NCBI GenBank assembly: GCA_019915015.1
Contig: JAHBBC010000026.1
Location: 186,001-250,000 of the forward strand
Length of the DNA: 64,000 nt
From: Auriscalpium vulgare
Taxonomy: Eukaryota > Basidiomycota > Agaricomycetes > Russulales > Auriscalpiaceae
Direction: 5' to 3'
Position numbers and translations under genes: made by a program. This document shows, piece after piece, positions 1-11,318 of this stretch. The notes below the pieces were generated by a model that saw only the letters and a program-made list of their open reading frames with translations, was not told the DNA's origin and did no database searches. Each line of letters begins with the position of its first letter. The stretch's first letter is position 1.

Positions 1-225
1 CCCTATCTGGAACTCAACAACTTGGGGAGAACTGTGCGGTAGTGCACAATGAGTTGTCTGAGCAGCCAAGATTCAGCGTGGCGCGCGGGCAAATCTGGGT
101 CACGGTTGTGCTTCACACTCACTGCGACATCCAACATCCCATCTCATTCTATCCTTCCCTCATCCTCCACTTTCCCTGGCTTTGCAAAACCGCCTCTCTG
201 GTCCGCATTGTGACAGCTCAAGTCG

Positions 226-966
226 ATGGGGAAAGATCGGCGGCAAAAAGACTACGAAAAGTACGTGAGCCGCCACTGCTTCGTTGTGCTCCACAGCTCA
301 TCGTATCACTACTGCTCCTAGACATCGCACGACCCGCCTGGATTACCAGCGACAATACAATCTGGTCAAGCGCGCTAGCCGTCGCAAGGTCAGCAAGGAG
401 GAACGTCATCGAGTGGACCAATACAAGAAGGTGTCGCTTTATTATGGATTGACCCAGTGCGTAGCGCTTTCCTTTCGTATGTGCTATGTACTGAACATGC
501 TGTGCGTATACGCAGATCGTATGACTGCGAAATTGCGTGTGTGTGGAAGGCAGCAGACCCCCTGCGCACGCCAGACATGGCTCGCTTCGAGGACGAGCGC
601 TGGACTGAGTGGACCACATTCCGCGACGAAATGGAGGCTCTCTCCCCGGACGACTGGCTGTCGCGATACACTGGAGCTCTGCGCGCTGCGATACAGGACC
701 AGCAAAAGGTCGCCCGGGAGGTCATCAATCACCCGGCCTCAAGCGAGAGTGACGTCCATCGTCAGCGGAGGTACATCGCCGCCTTGCATCAGGAAATCGA
801 ACTCATACAGCGCGGGATCAAGACGTATGAAGCTGCCCTTTTCAACGAAGCCTTCATATTCGGAGGTCGGCGGTGAGTCTTCGCCACACACTGCGCCTGA
901 CTATTCACTGAGGTCTTTTTCTGCAGAGTCCGCATGGCATATTTCAAGAAGGTGTACGGTTTCTGA
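226..966 (+). CDS. Small 188-aa protein of unknown function upstream of the KDZ transposase
   Basis: Four exons (226-260, 322-456, 516-872, 927-966) join with GT..AG introns of 54-61 nt and give one uninterrupted frame from ATG to TGA, which argues that the gene is real. The N-terminus is basic and Lys/Arg-rich (starts MGKDRRQKDYEK). The middle is rich in Trp, Glu and Gln and probably helical, and the last exon encodes a short basic/aromatic tail ending KKVYGF. I see no catalytic motif. It ends 120 bp before the transposase ATG on the same strand, so it may be a second gene of the same mobile element. That link is inference from position only. The function is unknown. Confidence 0.6.
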
Positions 967-1086
967 CTGTACATTGTCGTTACGGACAGCTCGAGGCACT
1001 CGCAGTTAGACTGTAGTCACTCGCTGTACATACGCTCGGTATTTGATTATGTCATACTGGCTGTCTCTTTGACTTCGTCCATCACG

Positions 1087-4000
1087 ATGCCGCGGGGCGG
1101 GAAGCGCAAGCACCGCACCGCAGTTGTCATTCCATCTGAGGCCCGACAGCCCAAGCAGACTGTTACATCGACACATGTGAACATCGCGGTAGCTGGCAGC
1201 AATCGGAGGCGGAAGACCAGCCACAAGACGTCTTATTACACGGACACTGTCGTCACACCCACGGAGCTAGCGGACGCCCTTCCCTCAGAACCCTCTCCTT
1301 CTGACGATGTCATGAACACTTTTGACAACCCTTTGCCGGACGGTCAGTCGCTGGGGGTACACGTCGAGGATATAGTCCGTCGTCATCGTCGAAAGCGCTA
1401 CAAGCGCGTACGTCTCTTCTCCTCTGTTCCTACTCATTACTGACGGCTACCAGTCAAGTGGCAAGCCTATAAAAGACTGGATTCCCTTCCGGGGAATCTA
1501 TCTAGACGAAATCATGCGGCTAGAAGGCCTCGGCGAGCATGGCGCATTACCTCCATGCAGCGGATGCAAGACTACGCTCGGTGAGCTGCGGTGTACCGAT
1601 TGCATGACAGGGAGTCGACTCTGCTCCCCTTGCATGGTCTCAGCACACGATGGGCTGCCCTTTCACCGAGTGGAGGTGCGTTGTTAGTATTTTTGGTCAA
1701 TAACAACCCGCTGACCGCCGAGTAGAAATGGAACGGCACCTTCCACGAGAAATTCACGTTGCGCGAAGCCGGCTTGCGCGTTCAGTTAGGCCACAACGGC
1801 CAGCCCTGTCCGCACCCTTACCAAAAGCCTTCCCCCATGACAATCATCGATGTCAGTGGTATCCACGAGGTTCAGATCGACTTTTGCGCTTGCGGCGTCG
1901 TCGGTTCTCATCACCACACTGTCCAACTACTCCGCGCACGCCTGTGGCCAGCAACAACGGAGCGCCCGCAAACGGCAGTGACTCTGCGCACGCTCAAGGG
2001 CTTCCACGCCATGACGGTGCAGAGTAAGCTCAATGCTTACGACTACTGGTGCAGCCTCGTCCGGCTCACGGACGGCATTGGAACACGCGCTCCTAAGGTA
2101 TGTTTCTCCCGCTTCAATCTTCTCTTGCTGTATTAACCACAGTGTTCACAGTATCGCTACAGAGAGTTCATTCGCTCTGTCCGGTACTTTCGTCACATCC
2201 GCGCTCTCAAGCGCGCAGGTCGCGGACACGATCCCGCGGGAGTCGAGGCCACGCGACATGGGGAATTAGTGGTCCAATGCCCGCTTTGTCCGCAGCCCGG
2301 CATTAACATGCCCGACGGGTGGGAGAATGTTCCTGAAGGCGAGAGGTGCGTCTGATGTCCCTTGATCATCTGTGCGCATATCAACTTTACTGCATTCAGA
2401 TGGAAGCATGCGATGTTTCTCGCCATCGACGCCAACTTCAAGCTCAAACTCAAGAACCGGAAGCTCGTGGACATCGAGCTCGCACCAGGCTGGGGGTATT
2501 TTGTCGAGCAAGGCCCGTACAACGAGCACTGCGAGAAGTACAAGTCGGAGCCGGAGGTAAGTCCAATATCACCGGTCATCAGTATCGTCTGATGGTCTGA
2601 TGTATCTCCGCAGATCAAATATTGCGACTCCAATCACTCGGCTATCGACCATGCCAACCTCCCCGCACAGCGCCGCTTCAGTGTCAACGGCGTCGGCGCG
2701 GTCATTTGCTCCCGACATTGCTACTATCTTCCTCACGGCGTAGGGGACTTACTCTTCGGTGAAAGGTGAGTAGGATTACGGCTTTCGATGTTGTCGCTTA
2801 CTGAGACAGTCGGGCAGATACGCTAGCATGGACTATATGCTCCTTTCGGCTCTTGCGCTATCAGCGCCGAAGATCAAGACGCTGTACATTTCATATGACA
2901 TCGCGTGTTCATTCTCCAAGAACTTCGACGTCCGGCAGAATAGGTACCCGGAGCATATCCGTATCGACATCATTGAGGCACTGCGCCTCATCTGGGCCGT
3001 CCCCAAGTTCCATCTCATTGCGCACGGCCCCAAGTGCCAGACCAAGTACTCGCTCAACAATATATTTGGTGTGGGCCGAACGCATGGTGAGGGAATCGAG
3101 GGAGGATGGTCGGACTTGAATGGGGTCGCACTGAGCACGCGGGAGATGACCGGGGCATCGCGTCACGAGAGTATTGACGACAGTCTTGGTGCCATCAACT
3201 GGCGCAAGACAATATCAATTCGTACGTCTGGCCCTGCCTATCCGATATTGATCCGGGAATCTAACGGTGTCGCAGCTCGACTGGTGAAGAAGAGCCTCAA
3301 GGTAGCGTTCGAAGCTCTGGAAACGCAGCGGCCAGCCTTTGCAGAGGCAAGCGAAAATGTACCCGTCGAGACTCAGCAGGAGTGGGCCGCGATGATGCGG
3401 GCGTACGATGCGGATCGAAGCGCACCAAATCCATACGAGGAACCCGTCGTATGTATGTCTTGGCAGTTATTGTATTGACCTGATATGGGCCGCGCTGATG
3501 GTGCACGTTCGTCCCTTAGCTACGTCAATGGTCGATGTCCGCTTGGAGCTCGCCGATGAAGAGGCAAGAGAAGCAGCCGAGGGACAACTCGCTCCCCATG
3601 AGACGACGGCAAGCATGTTTCTGACGGTCGGGTTTGAGCTCGAAGAACAACAGTGCGTGCTCTCGGCTCCTGAATGTGAGTAGTGCCTAACCAGATCTTC
3701 AGGCGGCTCGTGCGAGAGAAGGTTCGAAGTGTCCGCGCAACGGCTCGCATACCGGCAGAAGGCGCAAGCAAATTCAAGACGCCAAAGGACAAACACAACA
3801 GCGCCAATAAGGTTGCGCTCAAGGAGAAGCAAACGGTTCTTCGGCATCGCATCACCAACTGGCGCCATATACAACAATTATACATTCCCTGCGCCAGCGC
3901 ACTGCTGTCTCAAGCTGCTGCCGCCTCCGACCCTTCCGAGGCGACCAATGACGACGCCTCAACCGTCGATCGTCCCGAGAACGAGACCTTGTACCTGCCG

Positions 4001-5126
4001 TCACAGCTTCCTGCAGAGCTTCGCGCGACCGGCTGCGTGCCCGGTTTGGTTCAGAAGGAGTTAAAGCTGCGATTGGGGCAAGTGGAGGACGCGCTGTATC
4101 AGGTGAGTCGAGCACCGCACTGTCTTTTCCCACTGAGGCTGAACTCAATGCTCAGGTCCGTCGCTCCCTACGGATTCGACATACCCACGTACAATTCAAG
4201 CGCATTCACATTGCTGGCCCTGGGCAGAAAGCAAACACCCGCGCACGCAACTACATCACCCGGCTGATGGAGAAGGCGACTCGTCATGTCCAGCGCTATC
4301 GCGCCGGTTACGCGGCACTGATTCAGCTAGACCCCAACGGCGCCTGGAGGCAGAGGTTCAAGGAGCTCCGCGATATTGATGTCCGTGCACCGCGCCAGGA
4401 AGCCAACACTCTCGGCAAGGGACACTTCGAACAGAGCTGGATTTGGCGCGCCTTGCGGGCTGATGCGCGTGACATTGTCGGCATGGATGAAGATGCATCG
4501 GAGGCGGAGATCACCGACAGTGAGTGTTGCTCGATTGACTTTCGAACCTACCTCACTTCTTTGCATGTAAAGCTGTCCGTGTTGACTGGGTCAACGCGAA
4601 GTCTCGTGTTGACCGCTGGGAGGAAGAGATTGTGCTCCTTCAAGAGGAGATGCGTCGAGCGGTGCGATTCATGGACGCCCGCGCACAGCAATGGAGGGCG
4701 CACATCACCAGTCGTCCTGAGGCCCGGCCTGACATCGCGTCAGGACTCATAGCGTACGCTCATCGTCAGGCAGCTCACTTCGATGAGCTCAGCCGCTCAT
4801 TTGTGTCCATCTGGAAGCCGGTCCTTGCGCGGTACTCTCTCCCCGATCCCTGGCCTCTTGAATCCCCGCCACCTTCTACGGACACCAATCACGTCGGCGC
4901 GGGCAACGCCAGTCGCGATGACGCACACTCCGCTGTCCCGATGCACGCTGCAGACAACAGCTTCTTCGTCAGCAATGACACGGACGAAGAGGTCTCTGAT
5001 GACGATGTGTCAGACACATCCGGCGAGTCTTCCCAAGGCGACACTTTGCATACTCGGGAGATGGATGGTGCTGATCTTGCGACAGCTGGCGGCGACGTGC
5101 ATGATGTGATGGATGACATGTGGTAG
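1087..5126 (+). CDS. KDZ-family DNA transposase with CxC2-like zinc cluster, intact
   Basis: Twelve exons join without a stop to give 1149 aa: 1087-1407, 1454-1675, 1726-2097, 2152-2345, 2400-2556, 2614-2765, 2818-3221, 3276-3452, 3520-3652, 3703-4102, 4156-4519, 4573-5126. A cysteine cluster at about residues 142-165 (repeated C-x2-C) matches the CxC2-like domain known to precede KDZ transposases. The RNase H-like core shows the expected acidic positions: Asp380 in FLAIDANF, Asp500 in YISYDIAC, and Glu564/Glu567 in HGEGIEGGW. The C-terminal third has helical segments (EEQQRL, HIQQLYIP, LLQEEMRR) and ends in an acidic Ser/Asp-rich tail. KDZ enzymes are predicted cut-and-paste DDE transposases acting in the nucleus. 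No disabling lesion was found, so the copy may be recent. Family assignment is by recognition. Exact catalytic residues are inferred. Confidence 0.88.
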
Positions 5127-5274
5127 CTAGTGCTCGGGTCGGATTTGAATAAAGACGTAGCTCAATGACATGTACATGGAGCTCGAGTAGGTTCGCAACA
5201 GCGCGTGGCGTCGTCTATGAACGGAAGACGGTATGTTTTGGCTACAAAGTCATCGTTGCAGCTTTGAGGCAAGC

Positions 5275-5540
5275 AAGTAAATACTACGTCCCGGCCCGTG
5301 GCCTGATGTACAGCTAAGTCAAAACTCTCGACGCCGCAGGTAAGTAATTACTACATCGCGGCCCGTGGCCTGATGTACAGCTAAGTCAAAACTCCCGAGG
5401 CTGCAGGTAAGTAATTACTACGTCGTGGCCCGTGGCCTGATGTACCGCTAAGTCCAAACTCCCGAGGCTGCAGGTAAGTAATTACTATGTCGCAACCCGG
5501 TCGCCACAATATTCACACTGGCTCAGCACACAAGTAATTA
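5275..5540. repeat. 67-bp tandem minisatellite, about 4 units
   Basis: Units begin with a taagtaattacta-type core, continue through gcccgtggcctgatgtac and end near ctgcaggtaa. The core recurs at about 5275, 5341, 5408 and 5475, with the later units degenerating. The array starts 150 bp after the transposase stop codon and grades into the longer satellite downstream. Confidence 0.85.
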
Positions 5541-5589
5541 CTATGTCGTAGGTACCCACATTCACAGCTAAGTGCTGAGCTTCACACGT

Positions 5590-6515
5590 GAGCACGTAAT
5601 TACTACGCTAGTAGAACACGACGTGAATATTATGCACTGCGACTGTAGGTACAAAGTAATAACCACATCCTAGTATGATAAATTACCGTACAGTAGACCC
5701 TAGTGAACGTCGAAGTAAATACTACGCGCGGCGGAACAATCCTACAGGTGTAAAGTAAATAGCCTAGTAGAACGTGACGTGAATATTACGCGCTGCGACT
5801 GTAGGTACAAAGTAAATACCGTACAGTAGACCCTAGTGGACGTCGGAGTAGATACTACGCGCTGCGGAATAACCCTACAGGTACAGAGTAAATAGCCTAG
5901 TAGAATGCGCGCGACGTGAATATTACGCGCTGCGACTGTAGGTACAAAGTAAAAACCACATCCTATGATAAATTACAGTAGAGCATAGTGGACGTCGGAG
6001 TAAATACTATGCGCTGCGGAACAACCCTACAGGTACAAAGTAAATAGCCTAGTAGAATGCGCGCGACGTGAATAGTACGCGCTGCGACTGTAGGTACAAA
6101 GTAAAAACCACATCCTATGATAAATTACAGTAGAGCATAGTGGACGTCGGAGTAAATACTATGCGCTGCGGAACAACCCTACAGGTACAAAGTAAATAGC
6201 CTAGTAGAATGCGCGCGACGTGAATAGTACGCGCTGCGACTGTAGGTACAAAGTAAAAACCACATCCTATGATAAATTACAGTAGAGCATAGTGGACGTC
6301 GGAGTAAATACTACGCGCTGCGGAATAACCCTACAGGTACAAAGTAAATAGCCTAGTAGAAAGCGCACGACATGAATACTACGCGCTGCGACTGTAGGTA
6401 CAAAGTAAAAACCACATCCCATGAAAATTACCGTACAGTAGACCATCGTGGACGTCGGAGTAAATACTACGTGCTGCGGAACAACCCTATAGGTACAAAG
6501 TAAATACATTGTATG
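5590..6515. repeat. 152-bp satellite array, about 6 units
   Basis: The landmark aggtacaaagtaaatagcc recurs at about 5746 (variant), 5879, 6031, 6183 and 6335, so four intervals are 133, 152, 152 and 152 bp. Each unit contains short internal echoes (gtaaata, ctgcga/ctgcgg, tacaggtac) that suggest amplification of a shorter ancestor. It is AT-richer than its flanks. Open frames across it are products of the repetition and not genes. No function is visible. It could be the internal repeat or flank of the KDZ element, or ordinary subterminal satellite. Confidence 0.9.
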
Positions 6516-6759
6516 AGAACTACTGCCTAGTGGACTCTAGTAGATCCCGCAGTGAATACTATGCACTGATATATTGCCTACTATGATATGTACTTGTATC
6601 AGCTACTAATGGCACTTCGTATATACTACTATTATAGGTACTAGTACTACTATACCTACCTACACAGTTGCGAGCAATACTTCAAAGGCATTGTCTCCAT
6701 CTCCAGGTGTGTCCGTAGTGAAATCGTCCCCGTCAACGGCCGCTCATGCCACCTTAGGC

Positions 6760-7391
6760 ATGAGTCCCTCTTTACCGCACGACATCCACGTCGAAATCAT
6801 CGAGTGGGTGTATCGCGACTCGCAGCACACCACAATCGATCACCACGCGCTATCCTCCTGCACCATCGTATGCCAGGCATGGACGTTCCCTGCCCAGCGG
6901 CTCCTCTTCCGCCGCATCTCGACCAACCGTGCTGATTCACCCTACGCCAATCTCGGCAAGCTCCTACCCATTCTGCAATCAAACGCGCAGCTCGCCATGT
7001 ACGTGCGCAGCTTCGGCATCGTAGACCTCGTTTCCAATTACGCCTACAAAAATGACCCCTCTAATGACGCCTTCTTCGCCCTGCTCGCGCTCTGCCCGAG
7101 CCGCGGCAAATGCCGGACCGCCTTCTTCACTACCCCCTCACCATCGACGTATCTCATCTCCGCACGTCTTCAGAACACCGTATGGCCTACGAGAGAGGCG
7201 TGTTCTCCCCAGAAACGTATCTCGACCCACATATTGCTGAACAACTTGAAGAACACGTCGTTCCAGCCGTCGACTGCTCCCATAGCAACGCCTGGCGCGC
7301 GCTCGAGTGCAGAGTCGATTGGTATTATTCGCTTAGCTCGGGTAGTACTATCTGTGTCGTAACGGCCCCGATAATCAAAGATGTGACGTGA
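6760..7391 (+). pseudogene. Truncated F-box protein gene
   Basis: From the ATG the frame gives an F-box N-terminus (LPHDIHVEIIEWVYRDSQH...CTIVCQAWTFPAQRLLFRR) closely like the intact genes at 27600 and 59332, followed by the start of the leucine-rich region up to LLALLALCP at about 7107. There the similarity stops and unrelated or frameshifted sequence follows. The normal genes continue for about 230 more residues. A second frame after 7110 stays open to 7391 but I do not recognise it. This is best read as a 5' gene fragment left by a rearrangement. Confidence 0.7.
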
Positions 7392-7476
7392 TTGACGCCA
7401 CTGCAGAGCCAAACAAGCAAATATACTCACAAACCCTAGGAAATACAAGGAAATAATTAGTTCCCTCGCAGTTCCT

Positions 7477-7952
7477 GGTCACGACGCGTCACATCCCGAC
7501 CCTCCCGCCCATTCGAACGTATTTGGCGGCCGCCGACGCTACTGGGCAGCTTCAAACACCGCCTGTCCCTGTATATGTCGACCTTGGGCATAGTCTAAGG
7601 GGCAGGACTGCGCGCGGAGTCGGTGAGTTCTTTTTTTTCGGCCGAGTCGACGCGATACGCTCGCTAATTCTCTTTTCTGTTTTCTACAGCCAAGTCGTGT
7701 CCTTTCGACGCGACTTAACGCTAATTGACGCGTCCCGCGTAGGCCGACGGTCGCAGGCCGGCGACACGTTGGCGACGCGACGCGTATGCGCCGTGCTAAT
7801 TGGTGCGTGCCAACTCGTACGACGCGACGACTAATTAACGCGCCCTGTTCAGGCCGCAAGTCGCAGGCTAGTGAACGACTTGGCGACGCGACGAGAGTGT
7901 CTGCTCGCCTTTGGCGTCCGCAATTTAGTCAGGTCCCTGGTGTATATAAGGT
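7477..7952 (+). promoter_or_regulatory. Probable promoter of the 8017 gene: ACGCGT boxes, CTAATT motifs, TATA
   Basis: The 475 bp upstream of the next gene hold three ACGCGT boxes (about 7484, 7730, 7779), three CTAATT elements followed by GCG-rich sequence (about 7723, 7796, 7830) and a TATATAAG box at about 7943, some 75 bp before the ATG. ACGCGT is the MluI cell-cycle box recognised by Mbp1/Swi6-type factors in ascomycetes. Its use here is inference. Confidence 0.5.
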
Positions 7953-8016
7953 GCGTCTTTCGGAGCAGCACAACCTACCCACCTTTGCTCAATAACAGTT
8001 CACTCACTTGCTTCCA

Positions 8017-9348
8017 ATGGACCGCGACGAATTCCCCCCATCTTCGGCCCTCCTCGACGCTCGTCCACCCCGGATTCGTTCGGCTTCCTTCCACAACGAC
8101 GCCGTATCTCCATTGAGCAGAAGAAAGGCATCATCCTTGAGTACAGTCGTCCTCTGGGACGGCTGGTTGTATGGGCCTGGTAAGTTGCTCCTTGCCTCTG
8201 TCTATCTGATACTTACACGCACATCGACGCAGGCCTGTCGACGAGTTTGGACAGCGCGTCTCGCCCGAGCGCTTTGCGGTCTACAGGGACACCCATGAAT
8301 TCGCGGCCCCAGGCTGCCTCTGCGCCTCTGCGGATCCAGATCCGAACGCCTTCACCGAGTCCATCGTCTTCCGCGTTGCCTCTGGTCGACTGAAGGGCTT
8401 CTGGGTCGCCGCCTGCGCACAGGAAGTGTGCAAGTATTTCTGTAAGCGATCATCCCTCAGTTCGTTCACTAGCTAACTTAGTCTACAGATATCATCGAGC
8501 GCATCTACCCCAGGTTCGGCATCCTCGTCAAGCGCTATCCTCTCCGAGGTGAGTATCTAACTGGCCTTCCGTGCATGCATGCTCACCATGCACATACAGC
8601 ACCAGGAGAACTGCCGCCGCCTCCTGTCCAACGGACCGTCGATGGGCCCTTGCTCTATGTGCCCGCTTCGGCCGTGTCTACCCCCGAGGCCACCCCCGAG
8701 CCCACGCCGCCTCCTCCCGGTGAGTCACCATCCCATTTCACGCATAGCTTCACTCGATCTTATGCCTATATGAACAGGTGGCAGCCGTGCCCTGAAGCGG
8801 TCGGGTGCCCATATATTCGACGACGACGACAGAGCGTCGACTCCCGGACGCCGCTCCTTCGCCCGTACGTCTTCGGGCGACAGCATCTTTTCTACGTCGT
8901 CGGCTGCGTCTTCCACCCCAGGCAGGGCTTCCCAGAGGCGTCGCCTTGGTAAGTCTTGTGTTCATTTTGCACCGCTGCAGTCTTCTAATGCCGAGTATCA
9001 GATATTGCTGGCAGCTACACTGCGGCGAGGGTCGCGGCGAGGTCTGCGAGCTATGCAAGCAGCTCGTCTTCGACGGGCACCGTTGCTTCGACACCTAGCG
9101 GCCGCCTTCATCTCACCCATCGCATCCGCTGGACCCCCAGCCCCGTCCTTCAGCTGCTCAAGCTCAATGACTTCGTCGATGGCGGACTCAGCGACGCCGA
9201 CTTCCGCTCTCTTTTCATCCAGTGCCGATTCTGCAACAGATGGATCACGCAGCGGGTTCACGAGGAGGCCCACTCGCCCTACTGCATCATCGACCTCACC
9301 GACGATGCCGAAGAACGAGAGGTCATTGATCTGACCAACCTTGACTAA
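8017..9348 (+). CDS. Zinc-cluster protein with two SUMO-interaction-like motifs; one N-terminal frameshift
   Basis: Six exons (8017-8179, 8233-8441, 8489-8548, 8600-8719, 8778-8948, 9002-9348) splice in one frame, except that the ATG frame and the conserved frame of exon 1 differ by one base. The lesion maps near a run of six C at 8034-8039, where one further C would make the gene continuous (about 356 aa). Either the allele is disrupted or the base count of the run is wrong. Visible parts are a conserved aromatic N-terminal domain, a Pro/Ser/Thr-rich middle, a candidate metal site near the end (CRFC...H..H...C), and two C-terminal I/V-I-D-L-T strings next to acidic residues, the classic SUMO-interaction form. 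It is convergent with the dioxygenase gene, 303 bp away. Function unknown; SUMO binding is inference. Confidence 0.6.
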
Positions 9349-9651
9349 CAATTGACTCTTCCTATCTTTACCAAGTACTCTTTCTTTCTATCTTTTGTCT
9401 ATTCGTCCCTCAAAAGCATCATGGGTGCATACACGCTTCTAGCCCTATCGACTCGCTATACCCATCTTGTTACTTACTTACATGTTCATCTTACCATAAC
9501 ATCTTGCCTTTAATGCAATGTGACTGTTATCCTATTCAACATGTCGTGCACTGTCTGAAGCAAGAAGCACAAGAATTGACTCTGAATATTTGCAAGCAAG
9601 CACATGGATTAAGTCTACCCAATCACACTGTATCAAGAGTAAAGACTGATG

Positions 9652-11318
9652 CTACGTCGAGGCTGAAAGACCGAACGCCTTGCAAATGTCCTGTGCCAGC
9701 TCATTGTACTTAGAAAACAGATTGAGGGCTGCCTGCCAACGTCCACCACGCTCCGCGTCGAATCGAGCCTTGGCTGATGGGTCGTCCGCTGCAAGCGCCT
9801 TCTCGGTACGAAAGCCGTACGCCACGTAGCGGAAGAGCGCCCCAGCGGTGTACCAGGTCACGGACATACGTGTCTCATTCTCTTGCACCTGGATGTTGCC
9901 ATGCTCGACGCTACCAGACGGCAGGTGAATGATTGAGTTGGGAGGGAATTGTATGATCAGCTTGTATGAGTAGAGGATGAGCTGTCCGCCTTTGGTGTAG
10001 TCGTAGTCGCCCAGGGATAGGATGGAGCACCACCCGTTGGGAAGGTTTGAGCTGTCGAGGTGCCTCCACGTGGCCGTGCGTGGCCCGAAGTTGAATGTCA
10101 CACCGGCGTGGACGTTGTTGTCGAAAGGCATGACGAGGGTCGGGTCGTGTTCGAGAATTTGCTCCATGTTGTGTTCGCATTCCTTGTATAGCTTGGGACT
10201 GGAAGTTGCAAACGAGCCTAAAAGGGACTTGTTTCAAACAGAGAACAGCCATGCTAAGTTCAGCAGGCGTACCGTTCACCCGCCCAGATGCATGCTTCAT
10301 CCCCGGCACCTGTGCTAGCTCGTTGAGCACCTCGTCGTTTCCATGAAGGTCCATATTCATGGGTCGCTATGTATCCGAAAGGCACGCGGAGTCAATGACT
10401 TTGTGTGCATGGGGTGAGATATGCGACGCACCGTTTGGCCGCCTCCGTACGAGATACCCATGCGTGCCACAGCGTAGTTGCCCCGTCGATGCAGAAGGTT
10501 GCCCGCGCGAAGCTTCAACTTGCCGGCGATGTTTCTCATTGTGCTATATATCTGCTTGCAAGATTGGGGCCACGTAGCGTCGTCTGCTGGTCGACCGGCC
10601 AATTTCGCGAGGATCGCGCTACTGGGGTCGACCACCGCAACGTCTTTGCTACAGATCTCGTGAGGAACTCATATCAGGACACATGGACGAAGGGCTTACC
10701 AGCCATCCCATTTGTACAGGCGGAAGCCACGGATGCTCGGGTCATCGAGGCTGACGGGTGCGCCATCTACCTTCGGAATCACCTTGCCTATCCAGCCACC
10801 GGCCGCGTGGGGAAGTTTCTTCACAGATACTCTTGAAGGGATCTTGGCAGGTTTGCTGTAGCGCGCTACAGTAGCGCCGCGCATTTTGAGGTTGACGAGC
10901 CGGCCCCTGTGCTCCATGGCAACTTGAGCACGCTTGCGGCGACGCTTGCCTGTTTGATGTTTATGCACTCGATCTTGCTGTGTGGACTGCGCTTCGGTCG
11001 CACCGAGGGAAGGCTACAAAGGCGGTAAGCTGGGAAGGTCGGACACAGACAACGAGGGGCGAGCAAGCTCACTGGGTTGTCGAGCGTCGCCCCAGCTTGC
11101 TTAGGAACCTCGGAGGGCATGTGTTCAGGTTGTACGGCTGTGATTTTATTTTTTTGCGGCGCCGGAGTACGTCGTTGGCTGGGAGCGAGAAGTTCGTCGC
11201 CATTGTCCCGGGCAGCCTCGACCTCGTCCGCGCGTTGAAAGGCGTTGTTCATGAGTTGAACAAAATCCGTGTTGTCGAGCACAAGGGCTTCAGGCGCCTC
11301 GAACGCGTAGTCGAGCAC
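9652..11318 (-). CDS. TET/JBP-like 2-oxoglutarate/Fe(II) dioxygenase
   Basis: Five exons (to 11073; 11013-10700; 10648-10432; 10366-10273; 10217-9652) join in frame. The C-terminal exon has the double-stranded beta-helix core: FNFGPRTATWRHLD gives the HxD metal ligands, GGQLILY the central strand, VEHGN the distal His, and ENETR a basic residue suited to bind 2-oxoglutarate. The upstream exon has a VVDP...LAGRPADD segment and a GISYGGGQ strand usual in this fungal group. TET/JBP enzymes oxidise 5-methylpyrimidines in DNA, and in basidiomycetes they are expanded and linked to KDZ transposons. The true start is uncertain: conserved sequence continues to at least 11318, the first in-frame ATG is at 11252, and a further 5' exon is likely. 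Another 2OG-dioxygenase subfamily is the main alternative. Confidence 0.72.

Noticed and set aside
6267..6509. 80-codon minus-strand frame with repeated CTYRVVPQ-like blocks
   Set aside because: It lies wholly in the 152-bp satellite and merely translates the repeat.
5590..6515. CRISPR-like regular repeats
   Set aside because: Units are long (152 bp), head-to-tail without unique spacers, and the organism is a eukaryote.
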